From: Kalaharituber pfeilii
Taxonomy: Eukaryota; Ascomycota; Pezizomycetes; Pezizales; Pezizaceae
Assembly: GCA_015179045.1 (NCBI GenBank)
Contig: WHUZ01000035.1
Location: forward strand, 62,001 to 126,000
Direction of reading: 5' to 3'
Length of the DNA: 64,000 bases
The number at the start of each line of letters is the position of its first letter. The stretch's first letter is position 1. The notes under the pieces were generated by a model that was given only the letters and a program-made list of their open reading frames with translations, had not been told where the DNA came from and searched no databases. The translations under genes and the position numbers were made by a program. Of the stretch, positions 40,094 to 51,720 are shown one piece after another.

Positions 40094-40724
40094 ATGGCGC
40101 ATATGACCAACTCCCAAAATATTGAGGCCCTCCAAAACCAAGGCCAATTCCACGCACGAAAACCGCGAGACGATCTTCAGCATCGCGGAGGAGTATGTTC
40201 CCTTACCCCCCCCCACTCTCCCCACTGCCTCTTGCTACGTTTAACTAACCCTCCCCTTCTTCCCTACAGCACCAACTTGGCCAAAAAGCCACTCCTGCAG
40301 ACAGCCATTACGAATTCCACGCACAAACTCTACCACCTGGTACCGCCCCCCCGAATCCACCTTCACCCCCCAGAACGACTTCAACGTCACCGCATTCGAC
40401 TCGTACTCCACCGGGCAACCCCTCGTAGACCCACTTGACTGGCCTGGCGCCGCCAACGCCGCTGATGTCCACCAAGGCAAAGGCCACCCCGGCCAGGGCA
40501 TGACCAGCAGGGAGCTCAGGCACGACGGGCAGCCCAAGAGGGTGCATCAGAAGCTGGGACTTACGCGGCACGCAATGTCGGACCAGACTGCCGGAGGGGT
40601 CGATTTGGGTGGGATTGACGCAAGAAAGTATCCGGAACAGAGAGGCCTCGAGAAGGAGAGGGAACCGAATAGGGGTAATAAGGGCGAGAAGGTGGCGGAG
40701 GACCAGCCGGGGCAGACGGCTTGA
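40094..40724 (+). CDS. Small conserved fungal protein of unknown function, one frame break
   Basis: Two exons: 40094-40192 and 40270-40724, joined by a 77-nt intron (GTATGT...CTACAG) in phase 0. The N-terminus (NIEALQNQGQFHARKPRDDL) and a central stretch with FHAQTLPPGTAP resemble a family of short, hydrophilic ascomycete proteins of unknown function; this comes from memory of the motif and was not searched. The distal part is Gly/Lys/Asp-rich (GQGMTSRELRHDG, SDQTAGGVDLGG) and probably disordered. The frame breaks at the C7 run 40346-40352: one more C would give 184 residues ending in QPGQTA. Without it, translation stops early at about 40437. No catalytic motif is visible. Confidence 0.7.
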
Positions 40725-41067
40725 TCTTGTTTGTTAATTTTGTATTTGTATTGAAAGGTTATGGATGTTTGTGTGTGAAGCGGGGGGGACGGGCTATGAT
40801 ATGCTGGAACCATACTAGTTTGTTCCCATGGAATATTCAACGGGGTGGTAAATATAATAAAAAGAGAACTGTCATTCATACATGCATTTTATGGGGGTTG
40901 GCATCTTGTTCTTTTTTTTCCTTGTATTATCAAAATCCATCGTATACATAGCTTGTTTCATGTCTATTCTGTAATATAAAAAAAAAAAATTTCAGTAAAT
41001 AGGAATTACACTGCAGATTCACAAATTCAACTGTATATCGATAAACAGAATAAAAGAGTAAACGAAA

Positions 41068-41210
41068 TCATTTCATTTCATTTCATTTCATGTCGTAACT
41101 ATTAACGTACATACATACATGCATATATATATATATATATATTACGAAAAAAGAGAGAAACGTTTTTTTAACGAACAAACAAAACAAAACAAAACAAAAC
41201 AAAAAAAACT
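41068..41210. repeat. Cluster of short microsatellites
   Basis: (ATTTC)n at about 41070-41091, (AT)n at about 41122-41143, and (AAAAC)n at about 41177-41205, within 150 bp. Confidence 0.85.
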
Positions 41211-41657
41211 TTCTTTCAATTTCCGTTAATCCTTCGTTGATGTAAATGGAAAATAAGAGGTAAGATGATGAGTTGTGGTATAAGTTATACAAAGGTAATT
41301 GGTAAAACGTAAATGCGAATGGTAAAACTGCATATCCAGCAGTAACCTCAATAAATCAACCAAAACCAAGAACCAAACACTGCACAATCGGTTCCTATCC
41401 CAACTCTAGGGGTAACGGAGGGTTGGGTGGGGGCGAGAGGGTAATTCATGACAGCATATGGCGGGTATAGGTGAGAATGGGGGTATGGTATCTGGGGGTA
41501 TGGTATCTGGTGGCTTCCTCTATATAGAGGATGGAGTTTTCTTCCGATTCTTCTTCCTCTTGTGAAGATACAGTGCTTACCACATTGCTCTGCTGTTTCG
41601 TATCTCAATTCCTCCCTCTCTGCTTAATTCCCATCCTCTCCCCTTCAATGCAGTATT

Positions 41658-41659
41658 GA

Positions 41660-41711
<52 letters not shown>
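41658..41711. repeat. (AC)n followed by poly-A
   Basis: A short CA repeat followed by about 40 A residues. It may be the tail of an old retroposed copy; no upstream body was recognised. Confidence 0.85.
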
Positions 41712-41714
<3 letters not shown>

Positions 41715-42341
41715 AGATAGCTTCCTTCAGTCCCCCTCTCTTAATGGCAAATTCCAATGAACAAGGCAGTACACATGAACAAGAAGAAATATTTGGAGAA
41801 CGAATAAAGGTTAAAAGAAAGGAAATAGAGAAAATAGGGAGCTATATAACAACCAGATCAAAACAAGGAAAGAAAAACATTCATCACCAATTAATGAAAT
41901 CGGAGATATAAAGTAATTCATACGGAAATCGCTACCGCCCCCACAATATAGCAATCAATCAACAAAAGCTAGAAAATCCATTTTATCAGAATCAATAGAA
42001 AAAGCACATGAAGACAAGCGTAACGGCAAATGCAGAGTAAAAAGGAAAATTTGTCAATAAATGGAGACAAGAAACTGTATACGTAAGGCGTTCAATAAAG
42101 TAAAGTAAGATGGAGCTTCGAGATTCATTAACAATGGGTTTGATCAAGTGATAGAGGATTGCTGGTGAATTTATGGTATCGGAGTGTTCTCATATTCGTA
42201 GTATACGTTAAGTAGAGTCAAGTTGGGGCAAGGCAAGGGCAGTGGTTTTTCAGACCATTCGTCAGAGTTTTAATACCTTTCCTAATGGCATCCTCCATTC
42301 CAATGTGATATTGAGCGGCATTGCTCACTATTCCGTAACCT

Positions 42342-45112
42342 TCATGCCATCCTCCTCTTCACCGGCTCCCCCCTCACTCTCACCCCCACTGCTCCTTTCT
42401 TACTAGTCATCTTGACCACCCTTCCCTTCCCCTTCCCCTTCCAATTGCCAACTGCCCCCGCCTCCCCCTTACAAAACACACATCTATACACCTCCGGCAG
42501 CCCCTTCCTACTCAATCCCGTACACTTTAGGTGCAGCCAGCAATTACACTCATCACTTCATGCCATAGATGGAAAGCGCCCCACAACTATTAGCTCCACA
42601 TTCAAACTCACGTACAATCAACGAAGGGAAAAGAAGAAGAGGAAGAAGAGGGATATGGCGAACTGTACCATTGAATCATCGTGGTGCCCCCATCCCTATC
42701 CATGCCACACACACATCGGATCATCTCGTCGCTTTCAAGACTCCCTTCCGCCCCAGCGCCCCTCACTTCATCATCCCCGTCCACTGGCTCCTCTTCCGTG
42801 CTCGATGACGACGCATGGAAATCGGGGTCCGAGATTGTACTGAAGGAGTTGGACTTCTGCATTGGATGGCTGTGGAGGCCGTGGCTGCTGCTGTATCCAC
42901 CGTCGGGGATGATTTTCCGGCGACGTATTGTTTTACATGGGGGAAATGATGCTGTTAATGCAGGCGCGGGTGCTGGTGCGGGTACTGGGGGAACGATTGC
43001 AAACAAACTTTTGCGGATGTGGGCGGGTATGGCAGGGGTGCTGTGGTAATCCGATCTTCTATATGTGGCAGTTTGCTTAATTGCACTGCTCGGTCGGGAT
43101 TTGGCTGGGGATCTAATTACAGTCATTGCTACAAGGAGTCTGTTAGTAATTGTTTAACATCAAGATCCTTCATCTATTGACGTACGTGGATTGGTCCCCC
43201 TCCTCTTCGCAACTACGTTCCTCAATGCTTGCAACGCATTTCCCTCTTCATCCTGCTCAGGCTCAGTTTCTGGCAATGGGACATTCTCATCCACAACTGT
43301 TTCCGCCTCCGACTCATCGCTAATATCGAGAATAGTCTGGGACTGCAGCCTCGAATCCATTCTCAAACTTCCGTAGCCAGACGAGTTAAGGATCCTGGGG
43401 CGGTTCTGGGCACCACCGGGGCTGCACCTTAGTGGAGTTGGCAGTTTAGGTGAAGATAAGATACATTCATCATGAAACTTCCCTGGGAAGCGCCGTGGAG
43501 TCTGGCCCACACCATTCGTTCTGCTTGCTGACCTTGCTACAGGCCTCGTCGTAGAACTAATGCGTGGAGTCCTCGGCTCCTCCTCCAGTATGTCCCAATC
43601 AAGATTGGAGTTACTCTGATACGGGGCAGTACTAAATAGTCCCAGTTTCGGTCCCAGGCCTCTCTGAGCGAACGTCCCAGCATTCTTCGCCTTCCTCACC
43701 GCACTATACGGCTTCCCTCCAGGCCCTAGTCCACGTGGCATCGGATCATCGAAGGAGGAATCACTCTCCATCGATTCGTCGACGCTCTGGCTTCCAATGG
43801 TTGTCTCATCCAGCTCAGTTTCTGAGTCTTCATACAGCACCTTCGTTTCGGTCTTTGCACGGCCGCTAGGGGAAATCAGCAATGTTACCGATGTTTTCGG
43901 CTGGAGGTGCTTGACAGATGGTGGAGGAGTTGTGTTCTCCCGGCACCTAGAGTGCATAGATGCTTGCCGGCTGACGGCTTCATCCAGTGATGCAGCCCTA
44001 AAGCTTGAGTTTACCCCGGGAAGTACATTCTCACTATTGCTCCTGCATAGCGATGACTCCGGTGATGTTGCTGACCGGTTCGGATAGCTGCTCTCTCCCC
44101 GCTGCCGCCGCAGTGCCCTCTCTTTCCGCCTCTGTGCTCTCTGCAGCTCCAATGCTCGCTCTCTCCTACTGTAGTCGTACTGATGCTGATATGGTTGTTC
44201 ATTCGCCACACTAGACGAAGATATCACATCGGTTTCATCGCCGTATCCCCCAAACATTGATGATGCATCGCTTGTTGGACGTGAGCTGAAGATCAAGTTG
44301 GGGTCAATTGACGGTAAACAGTCTGAGCCAAAGTCATTGGAGCAGTTGAAAGAGAATGTCATCGGATCCGAGAGGTCTCCCAATCCCATATCCGAGTGTA
44401 AAAATAGATCCGATCCAATAGAACTGGGGAAACCAGTTTCCTCGTCAAAGCTTGGCCATTCCAATGAATTATCCGCATCAATAAAGCTTGACTTGGAATC
44501 GTATATATCTGTACCATTGGTAGCTTCCTTGGACCCCAGCACCGCTGGCTTGAGGTTGAGTGGGGATCCATGCGATTTGGTTGAATCTATTGCACTGCGG
44601 CTCTCAAGTGATGTTGTAGATTTTATATATCTAGACCCCTTACTAGGACTGCTAGCCGGGGAGAGAACAGCCAATCGTATGCTGTCAGTTGCCGAGGCCC
44701 CTTTAGGTGGTCTTCCTCTCCTCTTACTTATGGATGAACTAGATGGAGGTGGAGTCTGCATCCCTGATCCAGCGCTCTGGACACCTCCTGAGCCATTATT
44801 ATTCAAGCCCGCCTTTACTGGAGTCGTCATTATACTAGCTCCAGCCGCCCTTCCAATCGTCCTATGTCGCTTTGTAGGAGATGGAATGGTACACTCTGCG
44901 GAATTTTCGTTATTGTGCTGGAGGTCGCCCCCTTCATTCCATGGTCTAAGTTGAATATCCGATGCAGCTGTATCCGGTGATGGTATTTGCCGCTTCTCCC
45001 CACGACGGCTTGGGGTTACCAGAGTCTTGGGAGGTTGATTTCCCGAAAAATCCTGAGGTAATGTGTTGTGCCATTTGAGCTGGGGTGGTTGTGGTGCAGG
45101 CGGAGGCATCAT
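42342..45112 (-). CDS. PHD-finger protein with AT-hook
   Basis: Three exons (45112-43186, 43128-42669, 42555-42342) give 866 residues. An AT-hook (KRRGRPPKG, about 130-138) points to minor-groove DNA binding. The C-terminal PHD zinc finger (about 781-824) is only complete after splicing: IRCVCGMDRDGG, MIQCDECNCWLHLKC, VYRCVFC, the C4-H-C3 pattern that usually reads histone H3 tails. The last intron (42556-42668, 113 nt) falls inside the finger, and the first (43129-43185, 57 nt) separates it from the long Ser-rich N-terminal part. A basic tail (KGKGKGRVVKMTSKK) follows the finger. Likely a nuclear chromatin-associated regulator; complex and target unknown. Confidence 0.88.
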
Positions 45113-45880
45113 TCAGAGATGACAAGTATAGATAAGGATGAAAAGGGAACAGGCGTCGACGTTTGTTTGCCTGTCTAGGAGCGTTGGAATGATTGGGATT
45201 ATCCAGCACTCAAACGCAACTATCTGTGCCAACGAATATGAGGTCTGCTAGGACCACTCAGATGGCACTTTTTCCCCGCTGTACTGGAATTGGTTTCCGA
45301 CCTTCGACCGATCAGCCAACGCACGATCAAACTTGGAATGGCATGCACTTACCGAGCGAATAGATTTAATCTCCACAAATGAACACCACAGAGTGGGCTA
45401 TTGCAATTGCCCACCACGACACCGCTTTTACGGTTTCTCAGAGGTCAAGTACTGGACAACGAACCGTCATGAGATTCAGTAGGATGAAGAACTCCTTGAA
45501 TCAAGGACAAACCGACTATTTACCCAAAGCTGGAATGGGCAAATTCCTAGCGACAGTCGGTGAATGCCACAGGGCCTAGTGCAGGCTAGCAGTATTGTTA
45601 CCGTGGAGATTGCAGGGGATGGTATTTATGGGTACGCTAGGAAGCCGAGTGAAAGACAGCTTTGACGCAGTGCCACCACCGTCGCGATCTGTTGGAATTT
45701 TTTCTTCTCTTCTTCTGTTGTGCTTGTCGATGTCACTTGCTTGCCTGCTGCTGCAGGGACGACCAGAACTTTGCTAGTATCTGCTTGCTGCAAAAGGGCC
45801 GACTCAGAAGGTCGGGACACACTTCAGGAGGTTACTTCGCCTGATCGGTTCTTGCTGTGAGTTTCAACAGGGGTTGGTAG

Positions 45881-45882
<2 letters not shown>

Positions 45883-45917
<35 letters not shown>

Positions 45918-46039
45918 CCTTTCCTTTTTTTTTTTTTCTTTTTTTTCTCCCTTCACTCTTTTCAGAATCAGCTGGGATCATACAGCTTCGTATCCTTCAC
46001 CAGATTGGATGACAGGTCTGTGGGGGGGGGGGGGGGGGG
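45883..46039. repeat. Poly-T block and poly-G run
   Basis: T-rich block at 45883-45948 (longest run about 33 T) and a G run of about 18 at 46022-46039. Confidence 0.85.
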
Positions 46040-46124
46040 TGGAATTGCACAGCAATGCAGTGTAGGCCTTTTGGGGCAGCAATAGCGGAACGTGTGGGGA
46101 TAGACTAAACAGCAGGGGAAGGAT

Positions 46125-46170
46125 GAGGGGAGTCGAGGGGAGGTGAGGGGAGTTGAGGGGAGGTGAGGGG
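46125..46170. repeat. 10-bp purine minisatellite
   Basis: About five copies of a gaggggaggt / gaggggagtt unit in one strand: a strongly purine-biased tract. Confidence 0.85.
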
Positions 46171-48452
46171 GCTCACGGAGGCGGGACGGCGGAGAGTCCT
46201 CAGGAGGGCCGTCTTGCGAGCGATCACCATTGGGCAGAGGGCGGCTCAGGGCTGTAGAGCATGACTAGGAGCGAGAGGCAGGCGTGGGCTGGCCAGAGGC
46301 TGGTCTCATCTCGGTTGCTGGCGGGCACGGCGGCGGGGGGAGGTGGGGGGGGGGGCAGCCGGTGGCCTTCGCCCGCGAGCGCAGGACCGACCGAATGAAG
46401 GCCTGGCAGCAGCTGCCGCGGCCACGACGGGCCTCCCCGCCTGGGGCATCTCGTGGGGTCGAGGGCTGCGTGCACACTGGCATGCTCTGGGCCGCTGGAT
46501 CTCAGTCGTGCTACAGAGATACATCATGGCAAACCCCCCCCCCCCCCACCCCCCCACCCAATCCATGACAGGCATCCGCTTGCGTTCTCTACCTGGGTCG
46601 TGCCCTCCAGCTCCTGTTCCTGGAATGCGGCTTTAGAGTTCGGCTCTAACCCATACCGAAGCCATGCCATGCCATGCCTTGCCATGCCCCCATATCCCCC
46701 CATCTTGCGCGGCTACATGCGTGCGGCAAAAGCTACCTTTGGCCCATCACCGCCTCTTCCACGGCCCGCCTAGAGCCAGCCCACATTCACCTTCACAGGG
46801 CACATCGGTCGCTAGCTTGTGCGGCCGATCAGTGTCTGTGATAGCTGCGTGCTCCTCACGCCTCGCTCCCAATTGGATGGTCCCCACCTTGCTATGCCGT
46901 CCAGCTAACCACTAATCTAGCTAATGATATTGCGAATTCCCCCCCCCCGCCAAACTTTGGCGAACAAAACAATTGCGACTGCCAACGCCATCATGTATTT
47001 TTATGACTACCCTGCACAGCTGAACGACCGTGTGGCACACATATGGCTAGTCGCACCGATAGGGACAGGGGCCCGTTGCACCTTACGAACAGCCGCAACA
47101 CCACGATTTCAAGGTATCATGACTCTGCGAACCCCACTCCGTTGCCGCAAGGCACGGACAAGTGCTCGCTACTCGATAGTTTCCCAGGCATTGCCGGCCC
47201 ATGTAGGGTGCCGCGATCGAGTCCAAACGTAGGATCATGAGTCAGAACAGCAAGTGTGCTATCACTTAGAGACAGTGTAAGCGAAACCATCGATGTCCGT
47301 CGTCTCCACCATGCCGCCCGTGGAGCACTGCTTTGCACAACGGGGCCTCGAAAAGCTAAAATAGCCAACTAGCCGATGAATCCTGCCCCAAGAGAAAAAA
47401 CAAAGATTGTTGACGCTTCACAAGTGTCATATATTTGTGGTTGCAGGACCCTAGGAGTCATTGTATCTGCCGATGAACTTCCATGACCCTGAAACCTTGT
47501 CATGGATGCAAGAATCTGAGACCAAACTGCCCCTAAAGCACAGAGTAAGAGTACAGTTCGAAAGAAAAGCTGTTCGTGTGCTCAATAACGCAACGCACGC
47601 CCTTTTTCGACGTTGTGTACAAGGTAAAGCAATCATCCCTAACAGCACCTGGTAATGCAACTGCATTCTAATATAATGCCGTGCTGGTGATCCCAACCCC
47701 GTTTCTGATGATGGAATCCATGTCGATAATCAAATCTTGGTTTTCGGGAATTTCTATGGGAAGTTTTCTAACTAACATCCTAGTCTCGTAACCATCTAAC
47801 TTCCTTAGTGCCGGCTAAATTTCGAAGCTGAGTGATACCTAGAGGCTTACTTGTAAATTGAATGTAGCGTTAATCTACCATCAATTATATGCAGGCGCAT
47901 ATGGGGTAGTATTGATTGCAAATGAGTTGGCCTTTGTGGTACGAATCTTAACTCCCAATAAATGCTCATCACGATACAGCCTGCCAAATTGAATCCCTAG
48001 TCAAAGCCCTGTAGCCTTTCATCTTACTTTTTAGGTTGCGGCACGAGTGCAACTTCGTTGTATGAGAAATGCAGATCCCCGTATGAACAAACGCCACTGG
48101 CAAACGTAATTGCTGAAACCCTCTGTTACTCTTTTTGTTATGATGATCTGGTAGATCTATAACGATATTTATAGGAGGTATAGCGTGCATGTAATATGGA
48201 GATATCCGAAGGAATCAAGAGCAATTGAATATTCTTTATGCCCAATTCGTACATATCGTGAACTCTATAGTCCCGTGCTTTGATGCTGACTAGTAGCTTA
48301 GAGTCATGTGACGAGGACTACCAGAATCCACTTTCCGCATACCAATAGTCCAGCAACGTCTTCGACCAATCCTGACTGCCTCCGCACTTTCTGCCCTCTT
48401 TCCATCTACATAGACCCATCCTTAGTCTCGTAACCAGATCCATCCTATCGCA

Positions 48453-49249
48453 ATGTCTGACAGCAAACCAAGTGCATCTACCCCCGTCTCTCCCATTCCT
48501 CACATAGCTCACTCTAACCCCATCTCGCATCCAGTTTCCGACGCCACTCTCACGATCCGAGTCATCAAATCCTTCCCCTACCGAACAGCCAAGAACCTCG
48601 TCCTTCACAGCCTCGACTTGACGAGATTGACCGTTAGGGAGCTCAAGGAACGTGTCAAAAATGGTACATACAGCCCCAACCCAGACCCAGTCACCAGCGC
48701 CCTACCCATACCGAGCATGTATGTGTATATGCATGCACGGGCTACAATCACTTGCATATCTTACTACCTACCTACCTGAATCTGCTGTCTGAGGCATCCC
48801 GTGCGAATGAAAACCAACCTGCTGACAATCCATCCCGCGCCGCTCTGCCCGCCCCCAGAATAGAAATCATCCAGGGCAAGTCTGGCTGGAAGCCATACAC
48901 TGCATTTGCCCCCCACCTGGACGCTATGAAGCTGTACACCAAGGCTCACGGGACAAAAACCCAAAATCTAATTATTAATATGGAGGATAAGAATGACGAG
49001 CTGTTGTTCCGGGACGATGGGAAGACGTTGGTAGATTATGGGTGTGGTTAGTGCCCGCTCATCCTCCTGTGTCTGTCCCCAATACCACTCTCCCTCAACA
49101 AGGGTTTCTTGCGCAGGGACGTAATATGAAGGGTTCAAACCAGAAAGGGCTAATGCTATCTCCCACCACCAGAACACGAAACCGAGATTTCGTTCTTCAA
49201 GCTCGCAGATTATGAAGAATACAAGAAGAACCCAGAGGACAAATGGTAA
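48453..49249 (+). CDS. UPF0538 family protein (C2orf76-like)
   Basis: Three exons (48453-48718, 48859-49046, 49173-49249) give 176 residues. The N-terminal segment TIRVIKSFPYRTAKNLVLH...LTVRELKERV, the middle MKLYTKAHGTKTQNLIINMED, and the end EHETEISFFKLADYEEYKKNPEDKW match the UPF0538 family, conserved from fungi to animals and of unknown function. The fold is probably ubiquitin-like (my inference from the strand pattern). The introns (140 and 126 nt) are longer than most in the window; the first has a strong GTATGT donor and a C-rich acceptor tract, and both phases fit. Compared with my recollection of the family, the loop after the first segment (NGTYSPNPDPVTSALPIPS) is somewhat extended. 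Confidence 0.9.
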
Positions 49250-49881
49250 TCCCCAATCAGTCAAATGCATAGCCACACCACGATCTGTACATACCCACCT
49301 CTGCTGGGTGCAGGGTTACCGTATCGTGAAAAATGCGTATAGGTCGATATACAGCACTCTTTAATGGCTCATGAAGAAAATGGACGTCGCAATAGCAATT
49401 ATATTCATATTCCCTTCATTTCCTTCATTCCCCTATTGAATATTGCAATGGCATATTTCTCTACTTATCCTCCACAGGGCTACTTTGTACATTGACCAAA
49501 GTGCATAGGCGTCTCCAAGGCATATAGTCCTAAATAGCATAGCAACGGTTAAAAGCTTCCTGTTCGCTATGCTAGCATGATTGGATGAAATATGCGCATA
49601 TAATAGAACATATAGCCCTACTAATGCAGTCATGCTATAAGTACATGTAGCATCATAAAGCATTGAAATGAGTATGTTAAACCGTCAAATTGAATGTCAC
49701 TAGCCTTTCTGGAGGATCAAGAACCTCATTGCAAAACTTCCTAGTATTACATGTAGTCGTATTTTCATCTACCATTAGCATATTTTGCGAAACCAAAGGA
49801 TATATCATACACTGCGCCCTACATGAGAACACCAATCTCCCCACACGCTAACCGCTCTCATCTCCAGCTCTCCTAACTCTC
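49250..49881. other. Convergent intergenic spacer
   Basis: AT-rich spacer between the 3' ends of the UPF0538 and SAP18 genes. No supported gene. Confidence 0.5.
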
Positions 49882-50640
49882 TCACCACCTCCCTCCCCTT
49901 CCTCTCCTCCCATACCCCCCTCCACTACCCGGCGCATCTCTTCTCCCTGCTCCCCCAGACCCCGCTGTATCCTCTACCCGTTCACCCCTCCTCCACTCCC
50001 CACTTGGCACGCTCCCGCCCAACCCACCATACCCACCCCTCCCCCTTTCGGCAGCGATGCCCCTCATTCTATACCCCTGCCCACCTCCCAATCCATTCTC
50101 TCTTCCCCCCACCCTCCCCCCACCAAACCCTCGACTTCCTGGCACCCCCCCAACGCCACCATACCCCTCCGGATACACCGCCACATCCACCCAATCACCC
50201 GTCACAAACCTAACTTCATCTAGTGTCTTCTTCCCCGTGGGGTCCTCCACAGCATCCGTGCCAATCACGACCGCGCCGAGATCCTTGGAGACGTACCGTC
50301 CCACCTGTGTGTTTGCGAAGATTAGCCGGAAGCCGCACCTGGAGCGGGGTGGAACGACTTCCGGGAGGGCTTGGGAGAGGAGCGTGGCAAGCTCGGAGAG
50401 GGTGCAATCTTTCCATGTGTAGATGTCGACAAAGGAGGAGGGGAGGGAGGTGGAGCGGAATTCTTCTAATCTGTGTAGGAAGTTAGTGGGATTTTCTTTG
50501 ACGAGGGAGAGAGGAATGAAAGGGAGGAGGCTGGCGTACCGATGGAACCCGCCATTGCGGTAAAATAGCTTAAGGAGAAAGGGGGTTGTGGATTGGCGAT
50601 CGACTTTGATGGGACCGCTGGAGTCGGCGGCAGCGGACAT
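49882..50640 (-). CDS. SAP18 homologue with RG-rich tail
   Basis: A single-exon gene of 252 residues. Residues about 20-165 form a SAP18 domain: PFLLKLFYRNGGFHR, DIYTWKDCTLSELATLL, FRLIFANTQVGRYVSKDLG and FVTGDWVDVAVYPEG match the ubiquitin-like fold of Sin3-associated polypeptide 18. SAP18 bridges Sin3/HDAC repression and the exon-junction-associated ASAP/PSAP complexes with Acinus/Pinin and RNPS1. The C-terminal ~85 residues are Gly/Arg-rich (GGRGR-like repeats), suggesting RNA contact and arginine methylation. The animal protein lacks such a long tail, as far as I recall. The start is the first ATG (MSAAADSSGPIKVDR). Confidence 0.9.
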   Translation of the reverse strand: MSAAADSSGPIKVDRQSTTPFLLKLFYRNGGFHRYASLLPFIPLSLVKENPTNFLHRLEEFRSTSLPSSFVDIYTWKDCTLSELATLLSQALPEVVPPRSRCGFRLIFANTQVGRYVSKDLGAVVIGTDAVEDPTGKKTLDEVRFVTGDWVDVAVYPEGYGGVGGVPGSRGFGGGRVGGRENGLGGGQGYRMRGIAAERGRGGYGGLGGSVPSGEWRRGERVEDTAGSGGAGRRDAPGSGGGYGRRGRGGRW

Positions 50641-51720
50641 ACTAGCGTAGAAGTCGTGAGCGCGAGGAACGGTTCGATTTGGGCGTGATTTGTTGTTTTC
50701 TGTGGATGCGCAGGCGTTGGTGGTCTGTAGAATTAATTATTGAAAGCTAAGAGGGTACTGGTCGATACAGGAGAGGAGCTACCGTTTAGAGGTTTGGTAC
50801 TTGGGTGCAGATTGCTAATTGCTGCTCAATCGTATCACTGCTATTGCTGTCACCACGCACTCTAGCAAAAGAACACTTCTGAAAATTCGGTGCTTCTGTA
50901 GTGATGCCACTCAAGCTCCCAGTTCTTGCAAGAATTCAAACCTGTGATGTTGCCGCCCTCAGCCGCTGCGCGTAAATGCCGATTTTTTGTTCGCTCGTAA
51001 GTTATCGTTAGTTCAAGCTTTCGCGACTTTGTATTCGTAATTAAAGTTAGTCTCTCAAGGCGCTAGTCAAGTCTAGGAAAGTAAACCTTGTCTTATCATA
51101 TTCTCGTGATGCGGCTCTGCGTCATGTGCTTGATGTCTTGGCGTGAATACCAATTACAATATGTATGATAACGGCGTATATAAACCGTGGGTATGTGATA
51201 CAGGACACGTGATGTGGTGTTCGATCCATCTCGACGTCGACATCAACATCGGCAATTGAAGCTCAAAGCGTGGAGCGGATGAGAGCGGGGAGGAGGGGGC
51301 CCAGGGAGGTAGGAATAACGAGGCGAAAAGGCATCAAAGTGACACTAAGTTTGAGCATACGGAGGTTTTCGAGACTACATACGGAGCTATACTGCAACTT
51401 GCAAGTAGGTATATATTCAGTTCGGCACTATAGCAGATATGTATTTTTTATTTCCGGAATCGAACCCCAGCTTTTTGTCATTGATATGATGAGCTCGAGG
51501 TCGAGTTCAAAGGGACAACACTCACGATCATCCCACAAAAGGATCCTTTTCATAATCCCCACCTCAACCTTGAACTCTCTAGTTATGAATTATTATCTCT
51601 CGCTAGGAGTGCTTTTTACTTACTACGGCTGCTCGTTCCCAGAACACCCCTCTAAGAGACATACGGCTCCAGCTAGTGCCGAAATCCGCGCTATGTGAAC
51701 TCATTTCGAGACAGTCTTGT
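50641..51720. other. SAP18 upstream region, no other gene seen
   Basis: Promoter side of SAP18, then sequence with a 142-codon plus-strand frame (51270-51698) lacking any domain. A tRNA-like T-arm fragment near 51460-51480 is discussed under rejected items. Confidence 0.45.

Larger units (their letters stand above)
40725..42341. other. Intergenic, AT-rich with many simple repeats
   Basis: 3' flanks of the 40.1-kb gene (plus) and of the PHD gene (minus), which converge. It contains several microsatellites listed separately and no supported frame. Confidence 0.55.
45113..48452. other. Long intergenic stretch with homopolymers and GC-rich island
   Basis: The PHD gene's promoter side (to about 45600), then poly-T, poly-G and purine minisatellites (45880-46170), a GC-rich island at 46180-46900 with open frames on both strands lacking domains, and unremarkable sequence to 48452. 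No gene supported. Confidence 0.45.

Noticed and set aside
39510..40106. 198-codon plus-strand frame
   Set aside because: Overlaps the promoter and start of the gene at 40094; composition looks like translated non-coding DNA.
51455..51545. tRNA-like T-arm on the minus strand (ggggttcgattcc)
   Set aside because: The B-box-like word is present, but the T stem does not pair, and no acceptor stem, D arm or A box could be built around it.
51270..51698. 142-codon plus-strand frame
   Set aside because: No domain, no splice context, lies in intergenic repeat-bearing DNA.
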